A program made the position numbers and the translations under genes. Shown piece after piece: positions 29,901 to 37,354 of a stretch of DNA of 43,565 bases. Location of the stretch: contig NPFB01000027.1 of the NCBI GenBank assembly GCA_014084085.1, positions 447,864 to 491,428 of the forward strand, written 5' to 3'. The stretch's first letter is position 1. Each line of letters starts with the position of its first letter. Under the pieces are notes generated by a model. The model saw nothing but the letters and a program-made list of their open reading frames with translations. It had not been told where the DNA came from and searched no databases. This stretch comes from Hondaea fermentalgiana. Its lineage: Eukaryota > Sar > Bigyra > Thraustochytrida > Thraustochytriidae.

Positions 29901-30544
29901 GCGAGTGCGTCGGTCAGCTCCTGGCGCGAGGGATGTCGCCCACATGGCGAAGCCGAAACAAGGACACACTTTTGCTCATCGCCACTTCGTTTGGCTTCAA
30001 TGAAGTTGCAGCGCAGCTGATTGAGTTTGGGGCCATGTCTGGCGAGGCAATTGTGGTCTCTGCTCTCCAGGGCCGTGACGGCTTTGTGCAAAAGCTGCTG
30101 GAAATTTGTGGCGACGACGCTGCTCATCTTGTGAACCATGTCGTCAATATTGGGGTGAACCCGCTCGCCGCTGCCTGCGTTGCGGGTCATCAGAGTACGA
30201 TCGCGCTGCTCTTGGCCATGGGCGCCGACGTGAATCATCCCATCAACGTACAAATGGGTACTTGCGCTTTGCATGTCGCGATGCAAAAGTGCAATTTCGA
30301 ATGTATTGATCTTTTGGTGAGCAATGGAGCCAATGTGAATCTTGCGAGCCCTGCGGAGAGCGCTGCAGTTCCAGGGCAGACGGCTTTGAGCCTCGCTCTC
30401 AGTATGAGTGACCCGAATGCGGAAAGCAACGAATTTGTGAGCTATTTGCGCACCCACGGTGCTAAGACATGGGAGGAAATGACGCCTCAAGAGCAGGATG
30501 AAAATACGCGCTCCTGGTATGCGATTTTTGGACCCGCCAAGTAA
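23963..30544 (+). CDS. Kinase-like (APH fold) - NACHT NTPase - ankyrin repeat protein; NLR/STAND-like
   Basis: An intronless ORF of 2193 aa starting at ATG in TTGAATGGG. The N-terminal 500 residues are unassigned and include acidic/Ser-rich stretches. A kinase-like domain follows: Gly-rich loop GGGFSGAKVY (about 507-516), candidate ATP-binding Lys534 in VVKVDD, catalytic-loop HGDLNGAN (876-883, Asp878) and a DFG-like LIDFA (Asp896). That pattern is of aminoglycoside phosphotransferase/choline kinase type. A basic Ser-rich insertion of over 150 residues (about 600-760) splits the lobes. The NACHT domain has Walker A GPPASGKS (1312-1319, Lys1318), Walker B LLLLDGFDEAG (Asp1399, Asp1402, Glu1403) and sensor-like VIVTSRE (about 1427). 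A helical segment then leads to ankyrin-type repeats (about 1780-2170; NTCLHHAAENNR, GNTCLAFAVEHNA, TCALHVAMQKCN). NACHT proteins act as ligand-triggered oligomerising switches; ankyrins would sense and the kinase would be the effector (inference). No signal peptide is seen, so it is probably cytosolic. Confidence 0.85.
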   Translation: MGDSHDGRSIWPLHQRSQRSHDESEQNSEYSASDASQELKLVESESMDDVFRVEQRPSFENRLGLHGKNRPIRHVDEAALAMAARSPASFVFIGKDLRHSAARSSVYQISSGRRLMLDRARRLDSEVNSAAVSDSLVMQIKIVRYDPDEAYLVNMYEVDKECNISLNLRLVTRLKLEKGRHWGEATADLLRRYFPALGDLTVRVFENKGASGQPFRLPGRRSLRKISESDSLESMGSSESSAGGTSSPRPSSQHNKRLVEIEQEEEESKREDDQDYDQESGAFAMRSESDDDFLIEGELGLSEDIQIAIHPPTGKSNEIIVELGPAAVAALGSEHFIKCTFYCPRIERERHFVWQWTKDGHVASTLKHSVGFQMSSVAVALSQNNDDSATLRLAGRPTSLPSRAVPPSSTFIFDLDASATNGIIPVTVLRNMLLHRWFFPPRIVDKHILRDIPPDLEGIGPSWIERVNARLREHILEGDIDDVDEDTREAILILFPFACKVALETLGGGFSGAKVYRCVNTNWDGSQEIPSVVKVDDAESLEDEFRRMVEITPLLGENAPRILARATHKDLSALRIELCGATWCLPGAGEYNTHITTFRKLFKSELSRLAKIPTSTNAQASPVSRITRRRRDKVASTTELPHKHYPGAEYGSKISRQSSGDGSSCSNGSRRSLDISGNDSHAMGDCVPHPAIGRCRLVPRSVSETLVQRPGSAQRDPVVASRRLLMRQHSRSAVMQDSHMQTLVLKRSSTMSTESEVTRGTEDQSVVFGEIEAVVGEVFGTILRAGAIDMATVEQKSLFDKDGYPLAATVRRHVVEREHDATADLLLGPQARSLVQKWTGLERMDVREYFVHFLDVLQSYELDTTAPKQRLMGHVHGDLNGANILIDGESIVWLIDFAFSGMRPVLMDLVKLENTLLFEYTPLQTEASPEGIAVAEFAKVVEALVSSTISDLPPLVSLEPDYRAPGHLALDQLWSVLRRIRQHVVAFSEKDPRPEYLHAGRLYYALKTLSFRDLGVEQKRFALASALGHASRLAHLLAPGMLGPQRAVTEYTTADKTVIEAQVSAHFKSLQREQVKHLTMVGAKDALFVDPVSRSRLSVLKQCVNLEIAEHPLGRGDETESNTAKFSIMDVASKIDALLEAFSEAADELPIPGMVCPGDIPMLCAQDQVRLCYTLLSLRTPLEDALQITLEPFAALTTSMQYVPARDLSRRLVFSLVYLESKAFAEAKNTTSQVDGTTKETSAVALLGEATTSALPNVNEKLFLSPLWLRRAALTLFNEVDALHYGQYYSRLAELLPSQLRVAESRLLVLLGPPASGKSVFMRQVLVHGTISQSHRSSLCLVPLRIRLIDIGRHVHELQLTADDDLIMLYLTHLYGAASTKLAYFRSILFSGRVLLLLDGFDEAGTSREVIVQYLSRFLQRSQDLRVIVTSRETGFVEFQDRFHAIGFKGLKMQPLSTAMTQDIVSRRLQDGEQDPLNLQLQRQIQAEEFRGIAHNPLMLSLLVHVLKSHNEASASSVRRLSGQLTPIESTKALPVAREGAPMLRSQLYALAVDQMLHHGDPKYKRHRSREDKAIGRDLGLLQDPLARSILCNVALLVHSRRYIEVGLDDFGAVVVALSTQGLGVEDEERARISKRLVTVNNGLQRSIQRNLVPLFELRESQTRNSARSRESQAFSRTLIFTHLSLQEHLAAECIAERLALCHGMNDTEGFLHVCSVYFGGHLLEDTWWHDVFLSTCEILSLSSEGALHHLLRALFVTEQVSRHMQATLIALKQVWMTTAKQGNVPALVGLLKQRADINASYVDPSLEGGEMFDLVFVVDQYQNTCLHHAAENNRLVYVDELGANVSFADISRLRSTSNFQSWKPSSTASCNNNLEMHRKLVRTPGDEDVDEEDPKTVPEIVKAIKAQDGDAACALLAENSTVFAASGSTGMTATMWACVMNMPEVLERLLEADKEREFMTVCSRKGNTCLAFAVEHNARECVGQLLARGMSPTWRSRNKDTLLLIATSFGFNEVAAQLIEFGAMSGEAIVVSALQGRDGFVQKLLEICGDDAAHLVNHVVNIGVNPLAAACVAGHQSTIALLLAMGADVNHPINVQMGTCALHVAMQKCNFECIDLLVSNGANVNLASPAESAAVPGQTALSLALSMSDPNAESNEFVSYLRTHGAKTWEEMTPQEQDENTRSWYAIFGPAK

Positions 30545-30790
30545 AATGAAGGATTTTTGAATAGTATACTTTAGTGGGATTTGATCTGCGGTGGCCCCTG
30601 GGCTCGGCTCGATGAGCAAGCTAGGCTCTTTATCCTGACTGCCAATTCTGCTGTTCTTTTTCGCTTTGGTGAGATGTGTTCCCGCGTGCCAATCTCTGAA
30701 ATAAAGGAAATGCACTTGCCAGGGTTGGTTGGTTGGTAGTGCAGAGATTGTGACAAAAACATCTTTGATACTGGTATAATCATGTTCGAG

Positions 30791-30796
30791 TTTATT
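30791..30796 (-). terminator. AATAAA polyadenylation-like hexamer overlapping the stop codon
   Basis: The final Glu codon and TAA stop of the dioxygenase/kynureninase-like gene form AATAAA, as at the end of the channel gene. The 247 bases from 30545 to 30791 separate it from the convergent NACHT gene and hold no other gene. Confidence 0.4.
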
Positions 30797-33567
30797 CAGA
30801 GTTGACGGCGCGGATGGCCTCGTTGAGACGATCGACGGCACGCGGCGTGTGGTAGGGGCCAAAGCCGACGCGGACAAAATTTTTGCGGAGGTCGATGTCA
30901 ATGTTGTGGTTCTCGCTGAGCTGGGCAACAACCTTGGCGGCCACCTCGGCGTTGTCCTGACGGAAGACGAGAGTGTGACTCTGCGTGGCCGGGTCATTGG
31001 CGATGCTGACGAGACGAGCCTTCGAGAAGGGCTTGTCGGCGGCTTCCTCGGAAGCGACGCCGTCCTTGAGGAAGGACGCTTGGGCCTTGAGAACGGCATC
31101 ATGCATGAAGGGGACGGTGATGCGCTGCTCGCGCCACATGCGCATGACATGGACAAAGACGACGAGGCAAGGCAAGAAGGAAGGCGTACCGCCGAGGAGG
31201 GAGAATCCCTCGCAAAAGTTGGCCTCGGAGCCCATCTTGATGCCGTCGCTGCCGTTGCCGAGGACCGAGGGGTCCGCGAGCCAGCCAGTGAAGAGTGGGC
31301 GCGGGACGCTGCGCTTGGGCGGGAGGGCAATGAAGCAGGCGTTGGAGGAGGATCCGACGTGCTTGAGCATGCCGGCAACGTAGTGGAAGCGGGTCGTTTC
31401 AGCGCCACTGAGGTCCGTGGGCAGGGCACCAAAGCCGTGGTAGCCGTCAACAATGACGAGCGAGTCCTTGTTGGCCGGCGACTTGTCGAGCGCGGCGGCA
31501 GCACGGTGCGAAAAGGCAGCAACATCCGGGAGGAGCGTCTGCTGCTGCAGGTAGGTGCACTGCGAGACGTAGACGAGATCAACGACAGGGGTGGCCTCGA
31601 TGGTCTCGATGATGCGCGCCTCAAGCGTGTCGCGGGGCTCAATGGGGACGGTGATGACCTTGAAGTGCTCCTCGCCGAGCTCGCGCATGCGGTTCATCTG
31701 GCGGGTCATGGAGTAGAACTCGTTGTCCGTGGTGATGACGACCTCGGGGCGCTTTTCGAGGAGAGCCTTTTCAAGGCGCTGCGAGAGCAGGCGAGAGACG
31801 ACCTCGTGGGAATTGTGGCCGAACTCGATCGGGTGCGAGCTCTCGAGGCGCAGAATCTCGCGAACAAAGGTGCTGGCCTCCGGCATGATCTGGCCAAAGA
31901 GGATGTCCCAGCAGTGGTTGCCCTCGACATGGTAAAGTCGGTAGAGCTCCTTGAGGCCCGCGTAGAGAGCGCGAGGCGGGATGTCGCCCCAGGCGTGGTC
32001 AAGGAAGGCAAGTTTGCGATCCTCCGAGGTGCCAAAGCTGCGGGGCACGCCGGTCGTGCTGTAGAGCGCTCCGAGTCGATCATCGACGACGACGGAGGTT
32101 TCGCTGTCGCTGGCCGGGTTAGGCGAAGAGGTGCGCGACGGCGAGGAGCCGCGGTTCTCCTCGATGGCGTACATGATGCGGCCCTTGAGGTGTGCCAGGC
32201 GCTCGTCGGTAATCCGGCCAAGCTCGGAGCGTGCGTGGTCGAGCACGGGGAAGACGGGCTTTTCAAAGGTCTTCTTCAGTGCCATGACGCTCATCTTCAT
32301 GGTGCCCTTGGCGGCGCTGCCGATGACGTTGGTCGCGAGAATAAAGTGCTTTTGGTAAAAGCCGCCAATGAGCGCAGACTCGACGATCTCGAGGGACTTG
32401 ATGTATTCATAAATAGCGGGCTGGCGCTCGGGATGAGCGTAGAGCTCGAGAAGGGCATCTTGCACGTTTTCGTCTTCCTGTGGGTTCTCTGCGTCGACGG
32501 CCGTTGCGTCGACGAGGCGGTCCAAGACGGGCTGCATGAGCTCTTCGACGCGCTTGCGGAACTGCTTGACCTGCGTGCTGCCAGCGCCAGAGGTTCCCTC
32601 GATCTCCACCTTGAGCTCGAGGTAGTCGCGGAGGACCATGCTGGTGAGCATCATGACATGGGCGCCGAGGTACTCAAAGGTAGAGGCGGCGACGCGCACG
32701 CAGGCTGCGGCGTTGCAAAAGTGGCCATTACGCTTGATGTGGTTCTGGGCGGAGCTAATGCGGTCCAGGAGCACAAATGCCCAGCACTCGGTGCCGAGGT
32801 GAATGGCACGAAAGAAGAAGTCCTCCTTGTGCTGGTACTCTTGGTCGGTGAGCAGGCTTGCGACGTGCGCGGAGCGAACCATTTCCTCGTACGCGAGGTA
32901 CTTGCGGCCGTAGGGCACGGCATAGGGCGACAGACCGACAAGCTCGCGCAGTGCAGAGAGTTGTTCCTCGACACCAACGCCGACGGACCAGTCGCCGAAG
33001 CAGGTCGTGAAGGCGCCGGTGATGTTGCGGACGATTTTACGCAGAGACTGGGCCTCGTGCGCGTCCTGGTCTCCGTCCTTCTTGACCCGTTCAACGGCTT
33101 CAATGACGAGCTTGAGAGCGGAGGACTGGCGCGAGCGGTCGATGTTGGTGTCGGCGGCGGTGGGTGGACCGTCCTCAATGGGGAAGCGCTGCAAGAGGGA
33201 TCCAATGGGCTGCGGCGGAGCGTCGGTTTCCAGGCGCTCTTCCTCGAGCTCGCCGTCGATGACCTCGGCAAGGAGCTGGAACTGGCGCTCAATATCGGCA
33301 GCGATCATTTCGATGCGCGGCCGCTTGACGACGTACGGGCGGTCATCGTTGATGAAGTGCGCGAGGAGCACGAGGGCGAGCTCCACGCCCTGCATACCGG
33401 CCGTGAAGCAAGGCTCGAGGCGCGCGTTCTTGGTCAGGGGCGCGTTCCAGCTGTCCCTGAGGCCGTGGAGGAACACATAGTCTTCGTACAGGTCGCGGAT
33501 GCGTGCCTCGCGCTTGGCCTTGGTCGCCGCCACCTTGGCCGCGACCTCCTCCTTGCTCTTCACCGCC

Positions 33568-33601
<34 letters not shown>

Positions 33602-33602
33602 T
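30792..33602 (-). CDS. Fusion of a tryptophan 2,3-dioxygenase-like domain and a kynureninase-like PLP enzyme
   Basis: 936 aa, intronless, beginning MEQ followed by a poly-Gln run. Residues about 25-490 resemble tryptophan 2,3-dioxygenase. They contain FRAIHLGTECWAF with His268 at the distal catalytic position, LRDYLEL followed by TSGAGSTQVKQFR (the substrate-binding segment), and YQKHFILATNVIGSAAKGT with His419 at the heme-ligand position. Residues about 510-936 resemble a class V aminotransferase/kynureninase fold. LVIVDGYHGFGALPTDL gives Asp719 and His722 (cofactor pyridine contacts), and GMLKHVGSSS gives Lys747 as the likely PLP lysine. Asp-to-His spacing (3) equals kynureninase and Asp-to-Lys (28) is close to it. 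The two halves would act at steps 1 and 3 of tryptophan catabolism, leaving formamidase to another protein (inference). Codons are strongly G/C-ending, which hints at high expression. Substrates may differ from tryptophan and kynurenine, since several TDO signature residues are changed. Confidence 0.7.
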
Positions 33603-33636
33603 CTTTGCGCGTTGCGTGTCTTTGATTCGCGTTCGC

Positions 33637-33690
33637 TTTGGTTTTGGTTTTGGTTTTGGTTTTGGTTTTGGGTTTGGGTTTCGGGTTTGC
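33637..33690. repeat. GGTTTT hexamer tract grading into GGGTTT
   Basis: About five GGTTTT units followed by GGGTTT/CGGGTTT variants, 35 bases upstream of the fusion gene start. On its sense strand this is an AAAACC tract, so it probably lies in the 5' UTR or core promoter. Confidence 0.85.
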
Positions 33691-34255
33691 TTTCGCTTCG
33701 TCGCGGGTTTGTTTGCGGCGCGCCTTGGGCTGTGCTGCTCGCGCCCAGGCCTGGCTGCTCGCGCGCAGGCCTGCTCACTCTTCCTACTAGGACCACTCTA
33801 GTAGGGGAGCGTGAGCGGGCAAGTGCGTCCTTCGCTTCGCGTCCATTCCCGCCAGGCAGGCAGGTAGGCAGGCAGCCAGTCTGGGGCGGCGAAGAAAAGC
33901 GCAGGAGAAAGGTCCCGCGCGACTCCATCTTGCCATGCCTGGGACCGTCCGGCACAAATGCGCCACCGAGGCGGAGCTGCAGCTTCCGCTGTGGGGGCCG
34001 ACTGGGTCCAATCGAGTTGTGGCCGGAAGAGACGAGACGAGACGCAGACGCAGACGACTTGAAGCAGCAGCAGCTCATGCCAGCAGCCAGCAGTGGCAGG
34101 TGGCTAGGCAGACTCGCGAGAATGCCAAGGACTCGCGCCCTGCCGCCCTCGCTCCTGCCGGCGAGCGGTGGCGGCTGGCGGCGGTGCAAACGGCTGGCGA
34201 CCAACTGCAAGCAGCAGCAGGAAGCAGCGGGCGGGGCAGGAAGAAGCGAAATACT

Positions 34256-34846
34256 CATGGTTGGCAACGACCGCCACAAGCCCCAAAGGCGGGCGCGAGA
34301 GACTTGTGCAGCGCGACGCCAAGCGCGCGAAGATTGCCGCCGCGACGCGACCTGGAGCGCAGAGCTCGCGTTGCCTGCCCAGCCTGCGCAGCCGCCAGGC
34401 CTGCCGCTGCGACGACGCGAGGCGATGGGTCGCGGACGGATGGTGTGGATGGATGGATGTGAATGGGATGAATGCAATGGAGCGCCAGCTCTGCGGAGAA
34501 GGTGCAGATGCCGGGGACAGGCTTGCGTTCAGAGCGGAGAAGTTGTGCTGAGACGCGGCAAGCGCGCGAAGATTGCGGCGCGGCGTCCGGGAGTGGCGGC
34601 CGCGCCGCGTGGCGGTGCACACGCGGAGCTCGTGGGACTTGTGCTGGAGGGGGCGAAGCGCGCGAAGATTGGGCGCGCCGAGGACGCACGCGTCGAGGTG
34701 GAAGCGCGCGAGCTCCCATGCTTGGCGACCCGCGCCACAAGGGAGGAGCCGACGGCGCGAGGTGTTGTCGCGACAGCACATGCAGCTGCTTCTCGGAAGG
34801 TTCAGCAGCGCAACGAGATCCCATGCTTGGCCACGCGCGGCACAAG
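34256..34846. repeat. Interspersed degenerate modules (two motif types)
   Basis: Motif B, AAGCGCGCGAAGATTG preceded by a related GACTTGTGC segment, occurs at 34301-34336, 34539-34575 and 34636-34671. Motif A, CATGCTTGGCGAC followed by CGCCACAAG, occurs at 34256-34280, 34717-34741 and 34822-34846, with a weaker copy near 33934. The copies are direct and unevenly spaced. Function unknown; they could be decayed tandem duplications or promoter elements. Confidence 0.6.
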
Positions 34847-35155
34847 TGGGACAAAAAGGTCGAATGTCGCTGCTCGCACCCCCGGCGGCTGCGGCCCAAA
34901 CCAAGCAGCGACAGCGACATTAACAAAATGATTTCTGGCCTGGCTGTTCGCGACGCACGATGATCCGGCGCTCCGCGCGCACCTTTTTTCGGCGCTCTGC
35001 CGCTGGGTAGTCAACGCCGAGATCCGCTATGCTCAGTAAAAAGGGGGACGGACACGCCGAACTGGGTGAAGGTACTCATCGCGGCACCAACAAGAGTACT
35101 CGGGCCACTGGCAAAAGGTCAGCGACCATGCTGATCGGCCGGGAGACCAGGTAAA

Positions 35156-35660
35156 CAACACGTGTCAAACGTTGCCTACCCAAGTTGCGCTCTACCACGT
35201 GAGAAGAACGTAGTATCTGGTCGTGCTCACAACGAAACCAATTGGTTGACGAAGTGGCCTCAAACGACCTGACTGCTCCCCTTTTAGAAGGGCTGAGAAC
35301 CTGTTTGTGTGAGATCCTCCGAGTCGAAGATATGGGTCGTCCATCGACTATGCTTAGAATTAGGATCGAAACGAATGTGCGAAGAAGCTCATGACGCATA
35401 CGCAGAAAAGGAGCTGAGCGCGAAGCAGATGAATGCATATCTGTGCAATGTAGATGCGCAAAGCAAGCTGAAGTGAAAGGTCCAGCGAAGTCTACGCCAT
35501 GCAAGTTGCAAGTATGGTTGGCTCGGCTTTCATTTTTGGTCCTAGAATGGTTCTAATCGGGGTATGCGACTCGAAATGAATCAGGATCCGGACTTCAGAT
35601 GGATGTCTCAGGCACTGGCGACGGCGGCGACGGATGACAACAGCTGCAAACACGGAAACG
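35156..35660 (-). repeat. Left arm of a large inverted repeat
   Basis: Reverse complement of this arm matches 35752-36310 almost base for base over its outer 400 bases. The outer end is CAACACGTGTC. Relative to the right arm it lacks about 45-60 bases of receptor-tail sequence near 35620. The spacer between the arms is only about 90 bases. Confidence 0.9.
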
Positions 35661-35755
35661 GCCACAAATGCACCAGCCACAGGACCCACGATAAGCGCCA
35701 GCGGCACAGCCGACGACTCGCTGACGTTGCTCACCTGGAGTGTCGCAGACTTGTT
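35615..35755 (-). pseudogene. Fragment of an LRR-receptor 3' exon (transmembrane helix)
   Basis: Minus-strand reading gives a juxtamembrane stretch, then LALIVGPVAGAFVAVSVFAA and a run of arginines, closely matching the transmembrane segment of the intact LRR gene at 39319-39390. It then runs into sequence equal to receptor 3' flank, having lost the cytoplasmic tail. There is no LRR part or start codon, so it is a decayed partial copy. The 90-base spacer of the inverted repeat is its juxtamembrane portion. Confidence 0.75.
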
Positions 35756-35851
35756 TCCGTGTTTGCAGCTGTTGTCATCCGTCGCCGCCGTCGCGCGGCC
35801 AAGACCGAGGCCGACGAGAACGCCAAAGACGCCGTTGTTGCCAGTGCCTGA
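35752..35851 (+). pseudogene. Second fragment of an LRR-receptor 3' end (helix plus cytoplasmic tail)
   Basis: Plus-strand reading gives VSVFAAVVIRRRRR, then a tail containing AAKTEADENAKDAVVASA and a TGA at 35849-35851. It starts abruptly in mid-helix where the inverted-repeat arm begins. The same tail motif recurs out of frame in the orphan copy near 39690. Confidence 0.7.
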
Positions 35852-36310
35852 GACTTTCATCCGGGTTCTGGGTCATGATTCACATCAATTTGTGTCGCAT
35901 ACCCCGATCAGAACCATTTCAGGACCAAAAATGAAAGCCGAGCCAACCATACTTGCAACTTGCATGGCGTAGACTTCGCTGGACCTTTCACTTCAGCTTG
36001 CTTTGCGCATCTACATTGCACAGATATGCATTCATCTGCTTCGCGCTCAGCTCCTTTTCTGCGTATGCGTCATGAGCTTCTTCGCACATTCGTTTCGATC
36101 CTAATTCTAAGCATAGTCGATGGACGACCCATATCTTCGACTCGGAGGATCTCACACAAACAGGTTCTCAGCCCTTCTAAAAGGGGAGCAGTCAGGTCGT
36201 TTGAGGCCACTTCGTCAACCAATTGGTTTCGTTGTGAGCACGAGCAGATACTACGTTCTTCTCACGTGGTAGAGCGCAACTTGGGTATAGGCAAAGTTCG
36301 ACACGTGTTG
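35752..36310 (+). repeat. Right arm of a large inverted repeat
   Basis: Mirror copy of 35156-35660, ending in GACACGTGTTG. It begins inside a transmembrane-helix coding segment and continues through a receptor tail, its stop codon and flanking sequence. Confidence 0.9.
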
Positions 36311-37354
36311 CGCAGGACTGTGCGAGTGAGAGGGCGGCCGCCGGCGCCGTGCGACGCGCGCGCCACGCTCAGCTGGCAAGCTGTCAACACACGCGTGCAC
36401 GCTCTCACTCGAACGAACGAGCGAGCGAACGATGGATTCCAACTAACCAGGCCCAGCGCTGCCACAACGGCGAGCGACGTGGCAGCACGCGACAAGCGCA
36501 AGCCGCTTGCGTGGGACTCTCTTCGCTGCCGCTGCTCGAGCCGCACGCGCCTTCCTTTCGGCCCTCTTGGCCGTTTGTTCACTTGCAAGGACCAATGGTT
36601 CACTTTGCAGCGCGCGTATAGAACACTTGGCTTGCTTGGATCCGAGTCTTGGCACACGCACATCAACAGCAACCAGCACGCAGCGCTGCAAGCTAGCCCC
36701 TGGTGCCCGAGTCATTTGAGTCGTGGCTCACGGGGCAGCCTTGCCAGACCTGCGGCCGAGAGAAGGATCAAGCGTTAATGCTTGCTTGCCTCTGCTCCAA
36801 AAGGATGTGCTCATCATTGCTAGCGCCACCATGATTTTGACCCTTCGTGGGAGGGAACAAAGTGCGTGTGCTCGACTCGCAGCTGGAGCTGGTCCTCGCC
36901 CAACGCTCTCGTCAAACCAATGATGCTCTCGCCGGAACACCTCTCTTGCTGCTGTCGCGTTGGAGCGAGGGAGGAATCAATCCCAGCGATGAGAGCAGCT
37001 GCAGCACGCAGCAGTCGCAGACGCCAGCCATGAACGCACTGCAAGCTGCAGCAGCTGGACTGCCGGACCAGCCAGGCGCAGCTACGGGCGCCTCCTCCTT
37101 CTCTCTCCCTCGGCATACACTAATGCGCACTCGCCAGCGAGGGAAAAAGTGGAAAATAGAGGCGAGGGGTACGCAACTCGCGCGCGCGCGCGAACTCATC
37201 ATCATGCCCGGGTCAGGCGAGCCTAGGCAGGCCGGCGCATGAGAAGGTATAGCACTGCAGACCCGCAACAGACGCACGCCCTCGCTGCAGGCCCGGAAGC
37301 CAGCAAGAGCTCAAGTTGACCAGGTCCTCTTCAAGCAAGAACGGCGTGGTCGCG
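36311..37354. other. Upstream region of LRR gene 1; no separate gene
   Basis: The part from about 36733 on is duplicated upstream of LRR gene 2 (from about 40948). An ORF at 36847-37242 is not conserved in frame in the other copy, so I do not call it. The 36311-36732 part is GC-rich and holds nothing I recognise. Confidence 0.55.
36733..37354 (+). repeat. Segmental duplication, copy 1 (5' flank of LRR gene 1)
   Basis: Blocks such as CGAGAGAAGGATCAAG, GTCCTCGCCCAACGCTCTCG and AATGCGCACTCGCCAGCGAG recur in the same order at 40948-41990, leading into the paralogous gene. Copy 1 lacks about 360 bases present in copy 2. Confidence 0.85.

Larger units (their letters stand above)
33603..35155. other. 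Region upstream of the dioxygenase/kynureninase-like gene; no gene seen
   Basis: 1.55 kb between that gene's start and the inverted repeat. It holds the GGTTTT tract, interspersed GC-rich modules (34256-34846) and otherwise GC-rich sequence with long but featureless ORFs in several frames. I found no conserved domain, tRNA or other RNA gene. Confidence 0.5.

Noticed and set aside
29522..31642. Minus-strand ORF of 706 codons across the NACHT/fusion-gene boundary
   Set aside because: Ser/Arg/Pro-biased shadow frame of two real genes; no domain.
30849..34931. Plus-strand ORF of 1360 codons antisense to the fusion gene
   Set aside because: It mirrors a gene with strongly G/C-ending codons, which removes antisense stops. 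Its protein is Val/Glu/Gly/Leu-biased without a domain, while the minus strand has clear conserved motifs.
35960..36290. Peptide starting HGVDFAGPF in both inverted-repeat arms, resembling a retrotransposon integrase motif
   Set aside because: Nothing after the first nine residues fits an integrase, and the sequence is explained as receptor 3' flank; no other transposon features.
36847..37242. 131-codon ORF upstream of LRR gene 1
   Set aside because: The duplicated flank of gene 2 breaks this frame, so it is not conserved as protein.
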